DNA of 5,870 bases from assembly GCA_003174035.1 (NCBI GenBank), contig PRDV01000034.1:1-5870 (forward strand). Reading direction: 5' to 3'. The translations under genes and the position numbers were made by a program. Under the pieces are notes generated by a model, which was given only the letters and a program-made list of their open reading frames with translations, had not been told where the DNA came from and made no database searches. This DNA comes from Candidatus Babelota bacterium. GTDB lineage: Bacteria > Babelota > Babeliae > Babelales > Babelaceae. Below are positions 5,294-5,870 of the stretch, piece after piece. Every line of letters begins with the position of its first letter. Position 1 is the first letter of the stretch.

Positions 5294-5870
5294 CGGAGAG
5301 GCTGAAGTAATGAACCTGGTGCTAAAGGACTGGTATTTCTAATAATAGCATCCTTACAGTTATTGTAGCGTCGCATTGGCTCTCGTAGTTTAGTAAAAAA
5401 ATCAAATGGGGTAGTGTTTTCAAAGTCTTTAAGACGGAAACTCACATCTTGGTAGCGTTTAAGCATTATCATATATTCCTGATAAAGATTGAGCGTGTCC
5501 GGTGATACGCGGGGTCTATAAAATTGTAGAGCGTCTTCCATTTCAATGGCATAGGTTTTTTCGCAACCATTGAGTATTATTTTGGCAGGTGCAGGATCAA
5601 ATACATTGAGGCCAAGGGCATTTATATAGGCGCCTCTGCAATTTACATAGTGTTGGAGTGGAGTTCTTAAGCGTGCTCGCTCAACACTCGTTAAAGCAAC
5701 CTCTATAGGACGCAGAGTAAAACCCAGATCGACAAAGAGTTTTACCAAGATCATATAGTCCTCGTATATCTTAAGTACTGGTTTATTCACAAATCCAGAA
5801 AATTGAGTGAGTGTATTTCTCATATCTCGAGCATATTGCTCATCACAGCGAAGGGTCGAAAGAGGAAGTG
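5290..5870 (-). CDS. Unrecognised protein with 94-residue tandem repeat, 3' part (5' end outside window)
   Basis: On the minus strand the frame is open from the window edge (first full codon at 5868) to the TAA at 5290-5292, giving 192 visible residues. An ATG at 5823 exists, but it has no good ribosome binding site. The repeat described below starts eight codons before it, so the gene must extend upstream. I do not recognise the family. The protein looks mostly helical, is rich in Tyr, Arg and Leu, and has no membrane segment or catalytic motif in the visible part. Two ungapped copies of a 94-residue unit make up nearly all of it. Landmarks in both copies are C-x3-YA-x2-M, Y-x2-YMI-x2-K, F-x-L-x3-E, LR-x-P and Y-x-NC-x2-A. 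The gene ends six bases from the protease gene's stop, in convergent orientation. With the N-terminus missing, export cannot be judged. The coding call is strong; function is unknown. Confidence 0.75.
   Translation of the reverse strand, partial: LPLSTLRCDEQYARDMRNTLTQFSGFVNKPVLKIYEDYMILVKLFVDLGFTLRPIEVALTSVERARLRTPLQHYVNCRGAYINALGLNVFDPAPAKIILNGCEKTYAIEMEDALQFYRPRVSPDTLNLYQEYMIMLKRYQDVSFRLKDFENTTPFDFFTKLREPMRRYNNCKDAIIRNTSPLAPGSLLQPLR
5293..5847 (-). repeat. Two-copy 94-residue protein repeat
   Basis: Copy A is encoded at 5847-5566 and copy B at 5565-5293 (91 residues, ending at the stop). Aligned without gaps, I count 24 identities in the first 75 positions, with many conservative pairs beside them. 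These include both Cys residues, the YMI core and the P-x3-Y-x-NC segment. The last 20 or so residues of each unit have diverged. The DNA copies are too different for recent duplication. More copies may lie upstream of the window. Confidence 0.75.

Overview
The window is AT-rich bacterial DNA with five protein genes. Two are cut by the window edges. There is no tRNA, rRNA, CRISPR array, insertion sequence or integrase. The mix suggests a bacterium living in or on a eukaryotic host cell: a WD40-repeat protein, an exported protein with about fourteen Sel1-like repeats, a drug/metabolite (EamA) transporter and an exported clostripain-like protease. Candidatus Dependentiae (TM6/Babeliae) is my best guess from this gene mix and the short signal peptide style, but Legionella-like or chlamydia-like bacteria cannot be excluded. 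No marker gene settles the taxonomy.

Layout. Positions 1-907 (+) hold the C-terminal 301 residues of a WD40 beta-propeller protein. A 310-base gap (908-1217) follows and carries the probable leader of the next gene. Positions 1218-3017 (+) encode a 599-residue exported Sel1/TPR-like solenoid with eleven uninterrupted 36-residue repeats. Positions 3084-4016 (-) encode a ten-helix EamA transporter, convergent to the Sel1 gene, with a perfect hairpin across its stop codon. Positions 4015-5283 (+) encode a peptidase family C11 (clostripain-like) cysteine protease. Its ATG and the transporter's ATG lie back to back inside a single CATG. Positions 5290-5870 (-) hold the 3' part of an unrecognised gene that converges on the protease gene with only six bases between stops. 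It is built from a 94-residue internal repeat.

No conserved operon or named pathway is visible. The Sel1 protein and the protease both look exported, and the WD40 protein is another repeat scaffold, so a common theme of surface or host-interaction functions is plausible but inferred. The items most worth a second look are the CATG-sharing divergent starts, a 15-bp perfect inverted repeat bracketing the catalytic His codon of the protease, and the undescribed 94-residue repeat family at the right edge.
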